A stretch of DNA of 64,000 nucleotides from Bernardetia sp. (lineage in GTDB: Bacteria; Bacteroidota; Bacteroidia; Cytophagales; Bernardetiaceae), in assembly GCA_020630575.1 (NCBI GenBank), contig JAHDBD010000001.1:1-64000 (forward strand), written 5' to 3'. The position numbers were made by a program, and so were the translations under genes. The notes under the pieces were generated by a model. The model saw nothing but the letters and a program-made list of their open reading frames with translations, made no database searches and was not told where the DNA came from. Of the stretch, positions 63,815 to 64,000 are shown piece by piece (position 1 is the first letter of the stretch; each line of letters begins with the position of its first letter).

Positions 63815-64000
63815 ATGAATAAGGATTTTTTCTATTTTTTTAAAAATATAAAACCTATTAAATCAAATTTTTTTATGTCTGCTAAATTGATTTATAGCGT
63901 TTTTTTCTATTTTTTATTTTTATCTTTTCTTACTCAAAATGCCTACGCTACTCACGTAAGAGCAGGAGATTTGACAGCCGAACGTATTTCTGATATTAGT
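63815..64000 (+). CDS. Secreted protein, N-terminal part (window end)
   Basis: At least 62 residues, running off the window. Long signal (about 20-45, cleavage near NAYA) then ATHVRAGDLTAERISDIS. That start is typical of large Bacteroidota surface proteins that end in a gliding motility-associated C-terminal domain. Only the N terminus is visible. Confidence 0.7.
   Translation, partial: MNKDFFYFFKNIKPIKSNFFMSAKLIYSVFFYFLFLSFLTQNAYATHVRAGDLTAERISDIS

Noticed and set aside
1-64000. tRNA, rRNA, riboswitch, CRISPR, IS or prophage
   Set aside because: I looked for cloverleaf T-loops, regular direct repeats, transposase motifs and phage genes and saw none. Short or divergent cases could still be missed.

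Overview
The window looks like a chromosomal segment of a Bacteroidota bacterium. The evidence is strong AT richness, signal peptides ending in AQ, lipoproteins, several type IX secretion (T9SS) C-terminal sorting domains, an OmpA/PD40 protein, a Lacal_2735-type small protein, few Shine-Dalgarno sequences and a few TanntttG-like promoter boxes. The mix of genes fits the order Cytophagales (Flexibacter/Bernardetia-like), but that placement is inference. I see no rRNA, tRNA, CRISPR array, insertion sequence or prophage. Genes are mostly single or in pairs, often separated by strong hairpin terminators.

Layout. 253-2676 (- strand): four unrecognised genes, one secreted. 2937-7293 (- strand): a DJ-1/PfpI protein, an esterase with a TPR tail, a small membrane protein and an M61 peptidase. 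7428-16496: envelope and core genes (GT9 heptosyltransferase-like, psd, dinB, an SBF-like transporter, an HD phosphohydrolase, an antitoxin-like orphan, a GbsR-type regulator with an SDR, ribF). 16546-20678: a methyltransferase, an OmpA/PD40 protein and a META lipoprotein. 20679-22899 is gene-poor and holds a cysteine-rich double-glycine RiPP/bacteriocin-like precursor, with its own terminator, between two copies of a hairpin repeat. 22900-29996: a degenerate DUF885 protein, a YjjG-like nucleotidase, a GT2, a membrane protein with an HsdR-type nuclease domain, an esterase and an orphan OmpR-type regulator. 30119-34150: two tandem paralogous T9SS-secreted proteins. 34280-41822: VOC protein, ferredoxin, a conserved Bacteroidota protein, UDP-sugar dehydrogenase, DUF4349 lipoprotein, methyltransferase and a beta-barrel protein.

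42057-47445 is the most notable region. Three small unknown genes and dnaB are each preceded by copies of one repeat. The dnaB ORF carries two inteins: one in the P-loop with the Trp-Cys-Thr signature of a class 3 intein and a decayed homing endonuclease, and one at the RESG/SIEQ site that looks like class 1 with an intact LAGLIDADG endonuclease. 47574-64000: S41 protease, thioredoxin, pentapeptide-repeat protein, leucine-type dehydrogenase, a mini TonB-plug protein with a T9SS tail, scpA, a PhoX-like lipoprotein, a di-haem cytochrome c peroxidase, a saccharopine-dehydrogenase-like enzyme, Sua5, a metallophosphatase, and the start of a secreted protein cut by the window end.

Intergenic DNA is rich in small palindromic repeats. 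Several families recur in this window, and two of them show base-pair-preserving differences between copies, which suggests selection on structure. All function calls come from reading motifs by eye; no database search was run.
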